DNA of 43,936 nt. Origin: UBA6911 sp964481255. Its GTDB lineage: Bacteria > Acidobacteriota > UBA6911. The translations under genes and the position numbers were made by a program. The notes under the pieces are model-generated. The model saw only the letters and a list, made by a program, of their open reading frames with translations, had not been told where the DNA came from and ran no database searches. Shown in pieces: positions 26,144 through 35,131 of this stretch (position 1 is its first letter; every line of letters starts with the position of its first letter). The stretch is from NCBI GenBank assembly GCA_964481255.1, contig CAYZTZ010000015.1, positions 1 through 43,936 of the forward strand, written 5' to 3'.

Positions 26144-27100
26144 ATGAATGCTATGGAATTCCAAATCGAGAAGAACAGCCCTGTTCCCTTCATTAAACAG
26201 ATTCAGGAGCAAATCAAGCTTTCGATCGCAATGGGAGCGCTCCAGAGAGGCGATGTTCTCCCTCCGATTCGCGAAGTGGAAAAGCAGACGGGCGTTAATC
26301 GAGGCCAGGTTCACCGGGCCTATCTGGCCTTGCGTCAGTCCGGCCTGCTGGCGCCGGCTCCCGGCAAGAGAATCGCAGTCGCTGTGTCCGCTGCGGCGCC
26401 GGATTCCATAAACCTGAAGTGTCGGAAACTGTCGAAGGACATCATCGCCCGGATCCGGAAGATAGGAGTGTCTCCGATCGCGTTCTCCAGGTATCTCGGT
26501 CGGAGCGCCCAGGAAGACGAGCATCGATTCCCGTATATCGCTTATGTTGATCCGGATAAAGAAACGGCTGTTCGAAGGGCGGAACAGGTGTCCCGCTCCT
26601 GGCATGCTTCGGTGGTGGGCCTGTCGGTGGACGAGTTCAAATTCGCGCTTAAAGGCGGCGGCAAGCTCCGGAAGGTTCTTGTCAATCATCTTTTTGCCGA
26701 CATCATTCGGCGCATACCCCGCGGCAGGAGAATCGACATTATCCCCATCGAAATCCGTTACACGAAGCAAACGATCAAGGCTCTGGGAAAAATGAGATCG
26801 TCATCGTTACTCCTTCTGCTTCCGAAGCATGCCATTTCAAGCGCCCGCTTCATCGTGGAGCAGTTGCACAAATGGATTCCGTACAAAGAGGCCGGCATTT
26901 CCTGGAAGCCGGTCGATGAAGTATCCGATTTCAGACGCCTGCTGAAAGACACGCAATATGATCGCATCCTGGTTTCGCCGGGCGCGCGAAGCAAAGTGCC
27001 CGTTGAACTGCATCGGTGTTCGCGCCTTCTCTTGTTGCAGATGGAGTTCGATCCCGAGGGCCTGGAGATCGCCAGAATACGTGCGGGCGTGATCGTCTGA
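26144..27100 (+). CDS. GntR-family transcriptional regulator
   Basis: 318 aa from the ATG at 26144 (an alternative is 26153; neither has a strong ribosome site). Residues 1-75 are a GntR winged helix-turn-helix: PFIKQIQEQIKLSIAMGALQRGD, LPPIREVEKQTGVNRGQVHRAYLALRQSGLL. The rest, about 240 residues, is neither the FCD, UTRA nor the aminotransferase-like domain as far as I can tell. Its alternating strands and helices (e.g. IDIIPIEIRY, SSLLLLLP) resemble a periplasmic-binding or receiver-like alpha/beta fold. It ends 27 nt before carboxylesterase copy 2 and is divergent from copy 1, so it most likely controls both. Confidence 0.85.
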   Translation: MNAMEFQIEKNSPVPFIKQIQEQIKLSIAMGALQRGDVLPPIREVEKQTGVNRGQVHRAYLALRQSGLLAPAPGKRIAVAVSAAAPDSINLKCRKLSKDIIARIRKIGVSPIAFSRYLGRSAQEDEHRFPYIAYVDPDKETAVRRAEQVSRSWHASVVGLSVDEFKFALKGGGKLRKVLVNHLFADIIRRIPRGRRIDIIPIEIRYTKQTIKALGKMRSSSLLLLLPKHAISSARFIVEQLHKWIPYKEAGISWKPVDEVSDFRRLLKDTQYDRILVSPGARSKVPVELHRCSRLLLLQMEFDPEGLEIARIRAGVIV

Positions 27101-27127
27101 CCATGAAGGCTCCCCATGGAGGAAGAA

Positions 27128-28708
27128 ATGAAAAGAATCGTGATGACACTTTTTCTAATAAGCGTTTTGGCGCCGTCGTCCTTTTCACAAATTCTAACAG
27201 CCAAGGTGACGGGTGGAGAGGTGCAGGGGGCGGTTGCGGACGGCATTTCCATATTCAAAGGGATCCCGTTTGCCGCTCCCCCGGTCGGCGGACTGCGATG
27301 GAAGGCGCCCGCGCCTGTTCCGGCATGGACAGGTATCAAAAAGGCGGATGCTTTCGGGCCTGCCTGCATGCAGCCCGCCAACTCCATGGGAAACACCGCG
27401 CCCGTCAGCGAAGACTGCCTTTATTTGAATGTGTGGACTCCCGCTAAAAAAGCGGGCGAAAAAATCCCGGTGATTGTCTGGATCTACGGCGGGGGTTTCA
27501 GCGGCGGTTCGACCAGTACTCCCATGTATGACGGAATGGGTTTCGCTAAAAAGGGAGTCGTTCTGGTGAGCGTCGCTTATCGGGTCGGTCCTTTCGGATT
27601 TCTGGCGCACCCCGAACTCAGCAGGGAAAGCGGCAGGGGCTCGGGGAACTACGGGCTGGAGGACATGATTGCGGGCCTCCGATGGGTGAAGAAAAACATC
27701 GCGCAATTCGGAGGCGACCCCGCCAACGTTACGATTTTCGGCCACTCGGCCGGAGGCATGGCGGTCAACATGCTTGCGGCGTCTCCGGTCGCCCGGGGCC
27801 TTTTCCATCGGGTCATCTGCATGAGCGGGGGATCCTTTGCTCCGCTCCAGACTTCGGAGCAGGGGGGAATCGGATTGGGGATCCCGGCGCTCAAACTGGC
27901 GGAATCAACGGGTGCAGCCTTTCTGCAGAAATTGGGAGCGGCCGATATCAGGGCGGCGCGTGCTTTAAGTGCGGAGGAGATACAGAAGAACGTTGGAGGC
28001 GGAATGGGGGGCGGCGGCTTGCGGTTCCGGCCTGCAGCCGACGGGTATATCCTCCCGAGCGACCTGTACTCGATCTATCAGGCACGCCGCTTCAATGACA
28101 CCCCGATTCTAGTCGGCCACACTTCTGACGAACTGGGATCGTTCGGCGGCCGCGGGAAAAGCATCACGGCCTCTCAATTTGAAAATCAGATTCGGTCGCA
28201 ATATGGCCCTCATGCGGATGCCATTCTGAGCGTGTATCCTCATTCGACCGATGCCGAGGCCGCGAAGTCGTCGAGGGAAATCTCGCGCGAAAGCATGTTT
28301 TCCTGGAGCACGTGGACGTGGGCCCGTATGCAGTCCAGGCAGGGCAAGGGCAAGGCCTTTATCTACTACTACGATTACCACGCGCCGAATGTCGACGGCT
28401 CCGGCCACGGCAGCGACGTTCCGTATGCCTTCCAGACTTTGAGCGGCGGGCGGGGCGAGGCGCCCAGGCCGGAGGATCTGAAGCTCTCCGACTGGATCAG
28501 CTCCTATTGGGTCAACTTCGCCAGATCGGGCGATCCGAACGGACCCGGCCTTCCCCATTGGCCGCCTTTCACGGAGAACGATCAGAAAGCGATGGTGTTC
28601 GATGCCGATCCCGGCGCCCGGCCCGTGCCGAATCTGGATAAGCTGAAGGCATTTGACGCGTATATTTCCTGGCGAAGGGAAGAAGCCGGGAAAAACGCCG
28701 GGAAGTAG
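27128..28708 (+). CDS. Type-B carboxylesterase/lipase, secreted (copy 2)
   Basis: 526 aa, a close paralogue of copy 1, with a signal peptide ending near SSFS-Q. The ATG at 27128 follows GGAGGA; an in-frame ATG 12 nt earlier overlaps that site and is less likely. The nucleophile S207 sits in IFGHSAGG, so the elbow has His where copy 1 has Glu. The oxyanion stretch is WIYGGGFSGG instead of WIHGGAF. The likely acid is in HTSDELG and the base in GSGHGSDVPYAF. These changes near the active site suggest a different acyl or alcohol preference. It lies 27 nt after the GntR gene and is probably co-transcribed with it. Confidence 0.91.
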   Translation: MKRIVMTLFLISVLAPSSFSQILTAKVTGGEVQGAVADGISIFKGIPFAAPPVGGLRWKAPAPVPAWTGIKKADAFGPACMQPANSMGNTAPVSEDCLYLNVWTPAKKAGEKIPVIVWIYGGGFSGGSTSTPMYDGMGFAKKGVVLVSVAYRVGPFGFLAHPELSRESGRGSGNYGLEDMIAGLRWVKKNIAQFGGDPANVTIFGHSAGGMAVNMLAASPVARGLFHRVICMSGGSFAPLQTSEQGGIGLGIPALKLAESTGAAFLQKLGAADIRAARALSAEEIQKNVGGGMGGGGLRFRPAADGYILPSDLYSIYQARRFNDTPILVGHTSDELGSFGGRGKSITASQFENQIRSQYGPHADAILSVYPHSTDAEAAKSSREISRESMFSWSTWTWARMQSRQGKGKAFIYYYDYHAPNVDGSGHGSDVPYAFQTLSGGRGEAPRPEDLKLSDWISSYWVNFARSGDPNGPGLPHWPPFTENDQKAMVFDADPGARPVPNLDKLKAFDAYISWRREEAGKNAGK

Positions 28709-28911
28709 GCAACCCGGAACGCCCTCGAGGCGGAGCACAGCGGCGCCATGCAAACCAGCGCGGTGCCCTTTGTCTTCAGGGGCAGCAGGAAGAAACAATC
28801 CTGTTGCGAGCGGGGGAAAGCCGCTATCTCAAGTTTGGATCGGAGGTCAAAGGGAACATCCGGTCGCAAAACGAAATTCCCCGAACCATTAATGACTACA
28901 GGAGGTTTTTC

Positions 28912-30237
28912 ATGAAACGCTTCAATAAAGCGGATTGGCGGTTTTGGGCCGGCTGCCTGCTCTGGGTGGCATTGGTACAAATGGCGATAGGAATGCTGCC
29001 AACAGCACCGCCGGCAGAGGCCGTAACAGCGGGTCAAGTCGTCGCATTGCCTAATCACGCGCCGGCCGACTTCATCCAGGTTCGTCCGGACATACCAAAA
29101 GGCAAGCTGGAGACCATTACGTACCACTCCAAGAGCATCGGAGTCGACCGCAAGGCGGTCGTCTACACTCCTCCCAATTACGACCCCAATCAGAAATACC
29201 CCGTCCTCTATCTGATGCACGGCATCGGCGGCAATGAAACCCACTGGACTACACTTTGCGCGGCCAACAAGGTCCTTGACAACCTCATTGCCGATAAAAA
29301 AGCCGTGCCCATGATCATCGTCATGCCCAACGGCCGCGCCACGGCCAAGCCCCCCTCGAGCAATTTCATGTCGGATTTCGATTACTACGCCGACTTTGAG
29401 CCGGACCTGTTGCAGGACCTGATGCCTTACATCGAATCGCACTACTCGGTGCAGGCGGACCGGGGCCGCCGGGCGATCGCCGGCCTGTCGATGGGCGGCG
29501 GCCAGGCCCTCAATTTCGGCATTAACAATATCGACAAGTTCGCATGGGTCGGCGGCTTCTCCTCCGCGCCCAACCTCCAGCAGCCCAATGTGCTCATCCC
29601 CAAGATCCAGCAGGCCAAAGACAAGTTGAGTCTTTTGTGGATCGGCTGCGGCGACAAGGACACCTTGATCACAGGAAGCTGGAACCTGCATCAGGGCTTG
29701 CTTAAGGCCAATATCGATCACGTCTGGTACGCCGACACCGGAGGGCACGAGGTCCCCGTGTGGAATAATAATTTGTATCTGTTCGCGCAGATGTTGTTCA
29801 AGCCCGTCGGATCGGTCACGCCTCCCCCCTCCATCGGGAAATACAACGGCGAACCCATAAGCGGCTTCGGCATGGGCGGTGGACGCGGGCTGACTCAGGC
29901 TCAACTCCAAAAAATCAGCGATTCGGTCCAACCCGAAATAGCCGACCTCAACACGAAACTGGCGGATGCCCAGAAGGAAGCAATAAAGGCAGCACTGGAC
30001 AAAGATGCGACGGAAGCGAATGTCAGAGCGAAGATAGAGGCGGTTGTTGCCATCCAGGCGAAAATTGCGATGCTGCGGTATGCAAAAGGTATAAGGCCGA
30101 TCGCGAAGGACATCACCGATGAGCAGAAGACTCAGCTGGGTAATATGGGCGCCCAGGGATATAACCAATTGTTCGTCGGCGGCTTGAGCATGCCCGGCAT
30201 GGGCGCTGGACGTGGGGCCGCTCCGGCAGGAAACTGA
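28912..30237 (+). CDS. Secreted esterase-D family enzyme with C-terminal helical domain
   Basis: 441 aa. ATG 28912 follows AGGAGG and opens a signal peptide (membrane-like stretch about residues 10-30). Residues about 50-305 form an esterase of the feruloyl/esterase-D type (PF00756): VYTPPNYDPNQKYPVLYLMHGIGGNE, nucleophile Ser in AGLSMGGGQAL, Asp in GCGDKDTL and His in TGGHEVPVW. After a Gly/Pro linker a helical, Gln/Ala/Lys-rich domain follows (about 325-420: LTQAQLQKISDSVQPEIADL, ITDEQKTQL). It looks like the LTxxQ/Spy-CpxP type of periplasmic domain, an unusual partner for an esterase. Probably acts on feruloyl or acetyl esters of plant cell walls. It lies in the plus-strand hydrolase row. 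Confidence 0.88.
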   Translation: MKRFNKADWRFWAGCLLWVALVQMAIGMLPTAPPAEAVTAGQVVALPNHAPADFIQVRPDIPKGKLETITYHSKSIGVDRKAVVYTPPNYDPNQKYPVLYLMHGIGGNETHWTTLCAANKVLDNLIADKKAVPMIIVMPNGRATAKPPSSNFMSDFDYYADFEPDLLQDLMPYIESHYSVQADRGRRAIAGLSMGGGQALNFGINNIDKFAWVGGFSSAPNLQQPNVLIPKIQQAKDKLSLLWIGCGDKDTLITGSWNLHQGLLKANIDHVWYADTGGHEVPVWNNNLYLFAQMLFKPVGSVTPPPSIGKYNGEPISGFGMGGGRGLTQAQLQKISDSVQPEIADLNTKLADAQKEAIKAALDKDATEANVRAKIEAVVAIQAKIAMLRYAKGIRPIAKDITDEQKTQLGNMGAQGYNQLFVGGLSMPGMGAGRGAAPAGN

Positions 30238-30251
30238 GTCGCTCAAAAACA

Positions 30252-30287
30252 CGAGGAGCGGCTGTTTCCTGCCAACGCTGCTCCTCG
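30252..30287 (+). terminator. Intergenic hairpin between two hydrolase genes
   Basis: CGAGGAGCGGC (30252-30262) pairs with GCTGCTCCTCG (30277-30287): 11 pairs with one G-T, loop 14 nt. It starts 15 nt after the esterase stop and ends 28 nt before the next start. No T-run follows, so it may be a partial terminator or an mRNA-processing/stability hairpin within an operon. Confidence 0.4.
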
Positions 30288-30314
30288 ATGTCATTGAAAC
30301 AGGAGGAATTGAAT

Positions 30315-31286
30315 ATGCTGCGACATGTTTGTATTGGGATGGGGCTGATCGCACTGATTGCAGCGGCGGCGAGCGCCCAGACGAAGAATAGCGGTTCGGG
30401 ACCGTACCCGGTCATCATTGAAGGGAACGCCGGCCTTTCCGGGCATACGATTTATCGTCCTGAGGATTTGAGTTCCTTCGATCAAAAGAATCCCCTGCCG
30501 GTTTTTGCCTGGGGCAACGGCGCCTGCATGAACTCCAATAGATTTTATGCTCCTTTCCTTGCAGAAATCGCATCCCACGGTTTCCTGGTTTTAGCCATCG
30601 GCCCATACAGCGCGGAAGCCTTTGCAGCGCCGGGAGGTCCGGGCGGCGGCATGATGGGCGGCGACATGGGCGGGACGAAGTCTGCTCAATTGCTGGAAGC
30701 CCTCGACTGGGCGACGGCTGAAAACCAGCGCAAGGACAGCATATACTACCGGAAATTGAATCCGTCGAAATTCGCCGTGGCAGGTCACAGCTGCGGCGGA
30801 CTTCAGGCATTGGAAGTAGGCGCCGATCCGCGTGTTTCCACAATCCTCCCCATGGACAGCGGCCTTTTTGCGGGAGGGCTGCCGAAAATGGAGGCGCCCA
30901 AAACCGCACCGCCAAAAGAAGGATCTCCGAAAGAAGGGGCGCAGCCGAAGATGAAGATGGCATTGCCCGCAATCGGGAAGGATCACCTCCAAAAATTGCA
31001 TTCCCCTGTTTTTTATATCGACGGCGGAAAGAGTGATATGGCTTATCCGAACGGGGAAGACGACTTTGCAAGGATCGATAAAGTCCCCGTTGCCATAGCC
31101 CACTTTGATGATGTGGGCCATGGAGGAACCTATAGCCGGCCGCATGGCGGCGAGTTCGGAAAAGTCGCCGTGGCATGGCTGAAATGGCAGCTGAAAGGGG
31201 ATGAAACGGCCAAGAAGATGTTCTCCGGATCGGACTGCGGCCTTTGCAAAGACACTCAATGGGAATATAAGAAAAAGAATATGTAA
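30315..31286 (+). CDS. Secreted alpha/beta hydrolase
   Basis: 323 aa. ATG 30315 follows AGGAGGAATT and opens a signal peptide cut near ASA-Q. The alpha/beta fold shows nucleophile Ser in VAGHSCGGLQAL, Asp in IDGGKSDMAY and His in FDDVGHGGTY. The oxyanion region is VFAWGNGACMNS. It belongs to the dienelactone hydrolase/PETase-like group of small secreted hydrolases. A flexible Pro/Lys-rich insert (about residues 195-225) and a Gly/Met-rich loop (about 108-125) interrupt the fold. A CxxC pair near the C-terminus (SDCGLCKD) may form a disulfide. It probably cleaves small esters or lactones released by the neighbouring esterases; substrate unknown. Confidence 0.86.
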   Translation: MLRHVCIGMGLIALIAAAASAQTKNSGSGPYPVIIEGNAGLSGHTIYRPEDLSSFDQKNPLPVFAWGNGACMNSNRFYAPFLAEIASHGFLVLAIGPYSAEAFAAPGGPGGGMMGGDMGGTKSAQLLEALDWATAENQRKDSIYYRKLNPSKFAVAGHSCGGLQALEVGADPRVSTILPMDSGLFAGGLPKMEAPKTAPPKEGSPKEGAQPKMKMALPAIGKDHLQKLHSPVFYIDGGKSDMAYPNGEDDFARIDKVPVAIAHFDDVGHGGTYSRPHGGEFGKVAVAWLKWQLKGDETAKKMFSGSDCGLCKDTQWEYKKKNM

Positions 31287-31400
31287 TCCATGATAGCGAG
31301 CAGTCCGGCGAGAAACTTCGAATAGTCAGAACCTGTTTCGTTTCAGTCGAACTTCGCAGCATAAGCACCTTATAGTGATTCACAGGAAGGGGGCGGCAAA

Positions 31401-33185
31401 TTGAAACCATATGTCCGGTTTACGATTTCAGTCTTCTTTATTTTTGTGCTCCCATGCGGAAGCAAAGACTCGTCCACGCCCAATCGCGTTTCCAGGCCGG
31501 GCGAATATGCCGGCTATAGTGAAGCGATTTACGATGATGGATACGAGATTACGTCCCAGTATGTCAGCGTGAGCGACGGCACCAGGCTCGCTGTGGATAT
31601 CTATCGCCCCAAGGATAAAACCACCGGCAAGGTAGTGGCCACTCCGCTTCCTGTTCTATGGATGCATACTCCCTATAATCGCAGATACAGTAACAATAAG
31701 GCGCTGACGGTCGAAAACTATCCGGGGACGGCCGGCAGGCTGGTGAAATACGGGTACGTGGTCGCCACCGTGGATTTCCGCGGTTTGTATGCCTCCTATG
31801 GACATAACCTGGCGTTCAACCGCGGCGAATGGATCACGGCCGCGCGCCGGGACGCATACGACATCACCGAATGGCTCGCCAGACAGCCATGGAGCAATGG
31901 CAATATCGGCATGTGGGGCTGTTCGGCCACCGGGGGCAGTCAGCTGCAGGCGGCAACCACGGCTCCTCCCCATTTGAAGGCGATATTTCCTATGAGCTGC
32001 GAATTCGACGCCTATGCATTCCGGGTGCCCGGCGGCATACCGTCGACCCAGGGCGCTCCCGCCAAGGCTCGGACCGGGGGACTGTCAGCCCAGGAAGTCC
32101 GCGACGCGGCGGCGGTGCCGGTGGACGGCGATACCGACGGGGCGCAGTTGAGGAAGGCTATTGCCGAGCATGCCGGCACAATTGAAAGCCCGGGCCACGC
32201 GCCCTACCGCGACAGTATTGCCGATGCTATCCCGGATCGAGACTCCCAGCCGTGGTGGATCAAAAGCAGTCCCCATACCTATTTGAAAGAGATCAACGCC
32301 GCCAAAATCGCCATGTATCTGGCCGCCAACTGGGACGAAGGAACCACCAAGCACGGCGCCTTCTTTACTTTCAACAACATAACCAGCCCGGCAAAACTGA
32401 TTGTGGGGCCCGGGGGGCATTGCGGCTGGCAAGCAGTCCAGGGACAGACTGGATTCGACATCACCGTCGAGGAACGCCGTTTTTTCGACTATTGGCTCAA
32501 AGGTATCGACAACGGCATCATGGATGAAGATCCCGTTTATTACTATACATACAATGCTCCGGCCGGATCCGAATGGCGTTCGGCCAAGCAGTGGCCCCTG
32601 CCCAACGAAAAGAGGATCCGCTACTACCTGGGCGAGCGTTCGCTCAGCACTGCGGAGCCGACGGGAGTTGATCAAAAGGACGAAACTACGGTCGCGTACG
32701 ATGTCACGTCCGACACCATGACGATCCGAGGCCTTGTGTACGAGACCGCCCCGCTCGGCGCGGATGTTCAGGTCACCGGCCATCCCGCCATCAACCTGTG
32801 GGTATCGTCGACCGCGACGGATGGGGATTTTATTGCGACCATTCAGGATGTCGCGCCCGACGGCACAGCCGCATCGTATAACATCAACGGGAGACTGCGA
32901 GCCTCATTGCGAAAACTGCGGAAGGCGCCCTACAACAATCTCGGGCTGCCATGGCACGGCTTCTACGAGGCAGACGTGACCCCGCTTACGCCCGGCAAGC
33001 CGACCGAACTGGAGTTTGAAATTCTGCCTATATCCATGATTTTCAAGGCTGGCCATCGCATACGGCTGGTGATCAATTTCGCGGACCGCGCGACGCCTCA
33101 GCTCGATCCTGCGCCGAAAGTCGCGATATATCGGGATTCAAGCCACAAATCCTGCGTTACGTTGCCGATTATAGAAGGGCGATGA
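31401..33185 (+). CDS. CocE/NonD-family hydrolase, exported
   Basis: 594 aa. The start is TTG, placed 7 nt after AGGAAGGGGG; the nearby ATG at 31411 is out of frame. An N-terminal hydrophobic stretch ends in FVLPCGSK, which could be a lipoprotein box. The X-Pro dipeptidyl-peptidase (S15) fold is clear: DGTRLAVDIYRP, VATVDFRGLYAS, then the nucleophile elbow GMWGCSATGGS, where the family usually has GxSYGG. Asp is likely in AANWDEGT and His in GPGGHCGW. The C-terminal jelly-roll domain (VTGHPAINLWVSS, LEFEILPISMIFKAGHRIRLVI) is complete. Members cleave esters such as cocaine, cephalosporin esters, or glutaryl amides. It ends the hydrolase row and converges on the MoaF-like gene. Confidence 0.87.
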   Translation: MKPYVRFTISVFFIFVLPCGSKDSSTPNRVSRPGEYAGYSEAIYDDGYEITSQYVSVSDGTRLAVDIYRPKDKTTGKVVATPLPVLWMHTPYNRRYSNNKALTVENYPGTAGRLVKYGYVVATVDFRGLYASYGHNLAFNRGEWITAARRDAYDITEWLARQPWSNGNIGMWGCSATGGSQLQAATTAPPHLKAIFPMSCEFDAYAFRVPGGIPSTQGAPAKARTGGLSAQEVRDAAAVPVDGDTDGAQLRKAIAEHAGTIESPGHAPYRDSIADAIPDRDSQPWWIKSSPHTYLKEINAAKIAMYLAANWDEGTTKHGAFFTFNNITSPAKLIVGPGGHCGWQAVQGQTGFDITVEERRFFDYWLKGIDNGIMDEDPVYYYTYNAPAGSEWRSAKQWPLPNEKRIRYYLGERSLSTAEPTGVDQKDETTVAYDVTSDTMTIRGLVYETAPLGADVQVTGHPAINLWVSSTATDGDFIATIQDVAPDGTAASYNINGRLRASLRKLRKAPYNNLGLPWHGFYEADVTPLTPGKPTELEFEILPISMIFKAGHRIRLVINFADRATPQLDPAPKVAIYRDSSHKSCVTLPIIEGR

Positions 33186-33376
33186 TCCGGCATGGTTCGT
33201 TCATCGTCGAGATCGCGGCGGAAGCGAAGCCCGGAATTCAAGGGAAAATACCGACTCCAAGCCGTTTCCACGGCCGGTGCCGATAATGCAGCCCCCTGCC
33301 TTCAATCTCGCGCAACAATAGCTGCCCTTCGGCGCCGACATTCCTGCGGCACGCCGGATGGAGATTCCATGTTCCT

Positions 33377-35131
33377 TCAGGTCCGCAGGTTCGCTGTCGG
33401 CCCCATGAATCGCTTGATGTCATAAAAGCCGGCGTTGCGGGCATAAGCTCCCACGTCGCTGAGGCTCAGTCCGTTTTTGCCGACGCCGTAGCCGAACCCG
33501 CACTCGCGCATCGTCCTGGTATTGATCACGATGGTGCTGTGATGGCCGTTGCAGGCCTCCTCCATCCATTCGAACAGATAAGCGTAGTCGCGGAGCTTCA
33601 CATAGTGGCAGGGAGAGCTCCACATCATTCCCATGGTGCCGTTTTCCATAAAGATCGTCCATGAATAGGATTGAGGGGTGCTGTAGACGTGCACGGAGCT
33701 CATCGCGTCGCTGTAATTCCATGTCAAGGCGCGACCGACAAGCTCATCGGTAAAGGTGTGGCGCCAATACCTGGGCGCTTCCAGGCCTTTCATTTCAATA
33801 ATGCCGAAGAGGATATCCCGTGAGACTTCGTTTGCCATATAGGCGGTGCCGAGCTTCGCGCTGACGCAGGTTGTAAGCCCGGTTTGAAAGTCCAGAGCGA
33901 TGGTGACGGCCTCGTTGGGCCGGGTCCCGCTGTGCATATGGGCGAAAAGAATCAACCCCTCGGCGGGCTCGAAAGCTTCATACACCTCCTCGTGCCATTG
34001 CCCTTCGCCCTCACGCCGCCAGCGGAGCTTTTTCAGCCCGTCGAACCTGTAATTCCAGGCCGGGCCGCCCTTGTCGTAGCGGAGGGTGAGTTCTTTGCCT
34101 GCGAGGAAATCGCTGAGCGGCAATTTATTGCCCGGCACCGGAACTCCGGCGCCGCTGGGGGCGAAGCCGCTGTCGCCGCCAAAAATCCGGGTGCTTTTTT
34201 GCGCCGCTTCGTAAACTTCCTGCTCGGTCATGGGCGGATTCATAAGAAGAGGACGGTACACCGGTCTTTGTCCCTTACCCGTCGCCTGCGGCTTCTTCGC
34301 GCCCATGACAATCTGTTCGCCGCGATCGCGGAAGGATTCAAACGTGGCGATCTGGCCGACGATCTCGCCGGTTCCCTTGAACATGAAATACTCGAGCGCG
34401 TCCCTCTCGTCAAAGCCGAGGCGCACGCCCACCTGCTTCAGAGTGAACAGATCGAGCACGTACATCGTAAAAATCCCGGACATGACGCACTCGGTCCGGT
34501 CGTAGATATACATGTTGTCGTTGATCATGATGAAATCGGAGGGCCCGCAAAACACAAGTTCGTTGCTGTGTCGTGTCAGCTCGACAAACGATGAGAAAAT
34601 CACCGAGGGATAGAATTCCAGTGTCTCAATGCCGCTGTCTTGCGTCCAGTGAAAGCCTTTGCCCTGAAGTCTGTTCGTAAGGTGGTGGCGGTCTTTCGGC
34701 GCCTCTTTGCCGGCGGCCTCGACATAGCCGTAGTAAATCTGGCGCTGAACCTCCCGGTTGTCGTCTTGATAGCCGCCGAACCACACCTCGATGACCGTGA
34801 CAAGATTGCTTTGGAGATCCACGACGACGTTGTAGCCCTTCGGAGTCTTGGGCACCATGTGGGAGAAGAAAACGACCTGCTTGAGCGCCAGCGCCTTGTA
34901 CCCTGATTCGACCGGAACCCCGCCGTCTTCGGCAAGGGTGAGCCTGTTCTTGCTTTTGAATGCGTAGCTTAAAACAGGACCCTTATCCGTCACGACCTTG
35001 AGAGACTTTCCGGCAAGGACATCCGATGACTCGGAAGCGCATGCGGGGCCGGCTTCGGTCGCGACAAGCTTCCGGTCTATCTGTTCCTTGGTGAGTTTTG
35101 TGTATTGAATTCGATGCATCGGCTCATTCAT
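33377..35131 (-). CDS. Double-length MoaF-like protein
   Basis: 584 aa, about twice the usual MoaF length of some 260. Two homologous halves can be seen. Half 1 has LAGKSLKVVTDKGPVLSYAF, then VVFFSHMVP and VVVDLQSNLVTVI. Half 2 has LAGKELTLRYDKGGPAWNYRF, then LILFAHMHS and IALDFQTGLTTCV. Each half ends in a MoaF C-terminal-like part (FHWTQDSGIETLEFYPS; LTWNYSDAMSSVHVYS). MoaF was described next to molybdenum cofactor and Mo-hydroxylase genes, but its fold is lipocalin/calycin-like and its role unproven. AAGGAGA precedes the ATG, and there is no signal peptide. The Mo enzymes at 38031-43895 lie nearby, but on the other strand. Confidence 0.75.
   Translation of the reverse strand: MNEPMHRIQYTKLTKEQIDRKLVATEAGPACASESSDVLAGKSLKVVTDKGPVLSYAFKSKNRLTLAEDGGVPVESGYKALALKQVVFFSHMVPKTPKGYNVVVDLQSNLVTVIEVWFGGYQDDNREVQRQIYYGYVEAAGKEAPKDRHHLTNRLQGKGFHWTQDSGIETLEFYPSVIFSSFVELTRHSNELVFCGPSDFIMINDNMYIYDRTECVMSGIFTMYVLDLFTLKQVGVRLGFDERDALEYFMFKGTGEIVGQIATFESFRDRGEQIVMGAKKPQATGKGQRPVYRPLLMNPPMTEQEVYEAAQKSTRIFGGDSGFAPSGAGVPVPGNKLPLSDFLAGKELTLRYDKGGPAWNYRFDGLKKLRWRREGEGQWHEEVYEAFEPAEGLILFAHMHSGTRPNEAVTIALDFQTGLTTCVSAKLGTAYMANEVSRDILFGIIEMKGLEAPRYWRHTFTDELVGRALTWNYSDAMSSVHVYSTPQSYSWTIFMENGTMGMMWSSPCHYVKLRDYAYLFEWMEEACNGHHSTIVINTRTMRECGFGYGVGKNGLSLSDVGAYARNAGFYDIKRFMGPTANLRT

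Noticed and set aside
28582..30354. A 590-codon minus-strand open frame opposite the esterase genes
   Set aside because: It is a shadow of the plus-strand esterase genes. It has no recognisable domain, while the plus strand has complete catalytic motifs, a signal peptide and a ribosome site.
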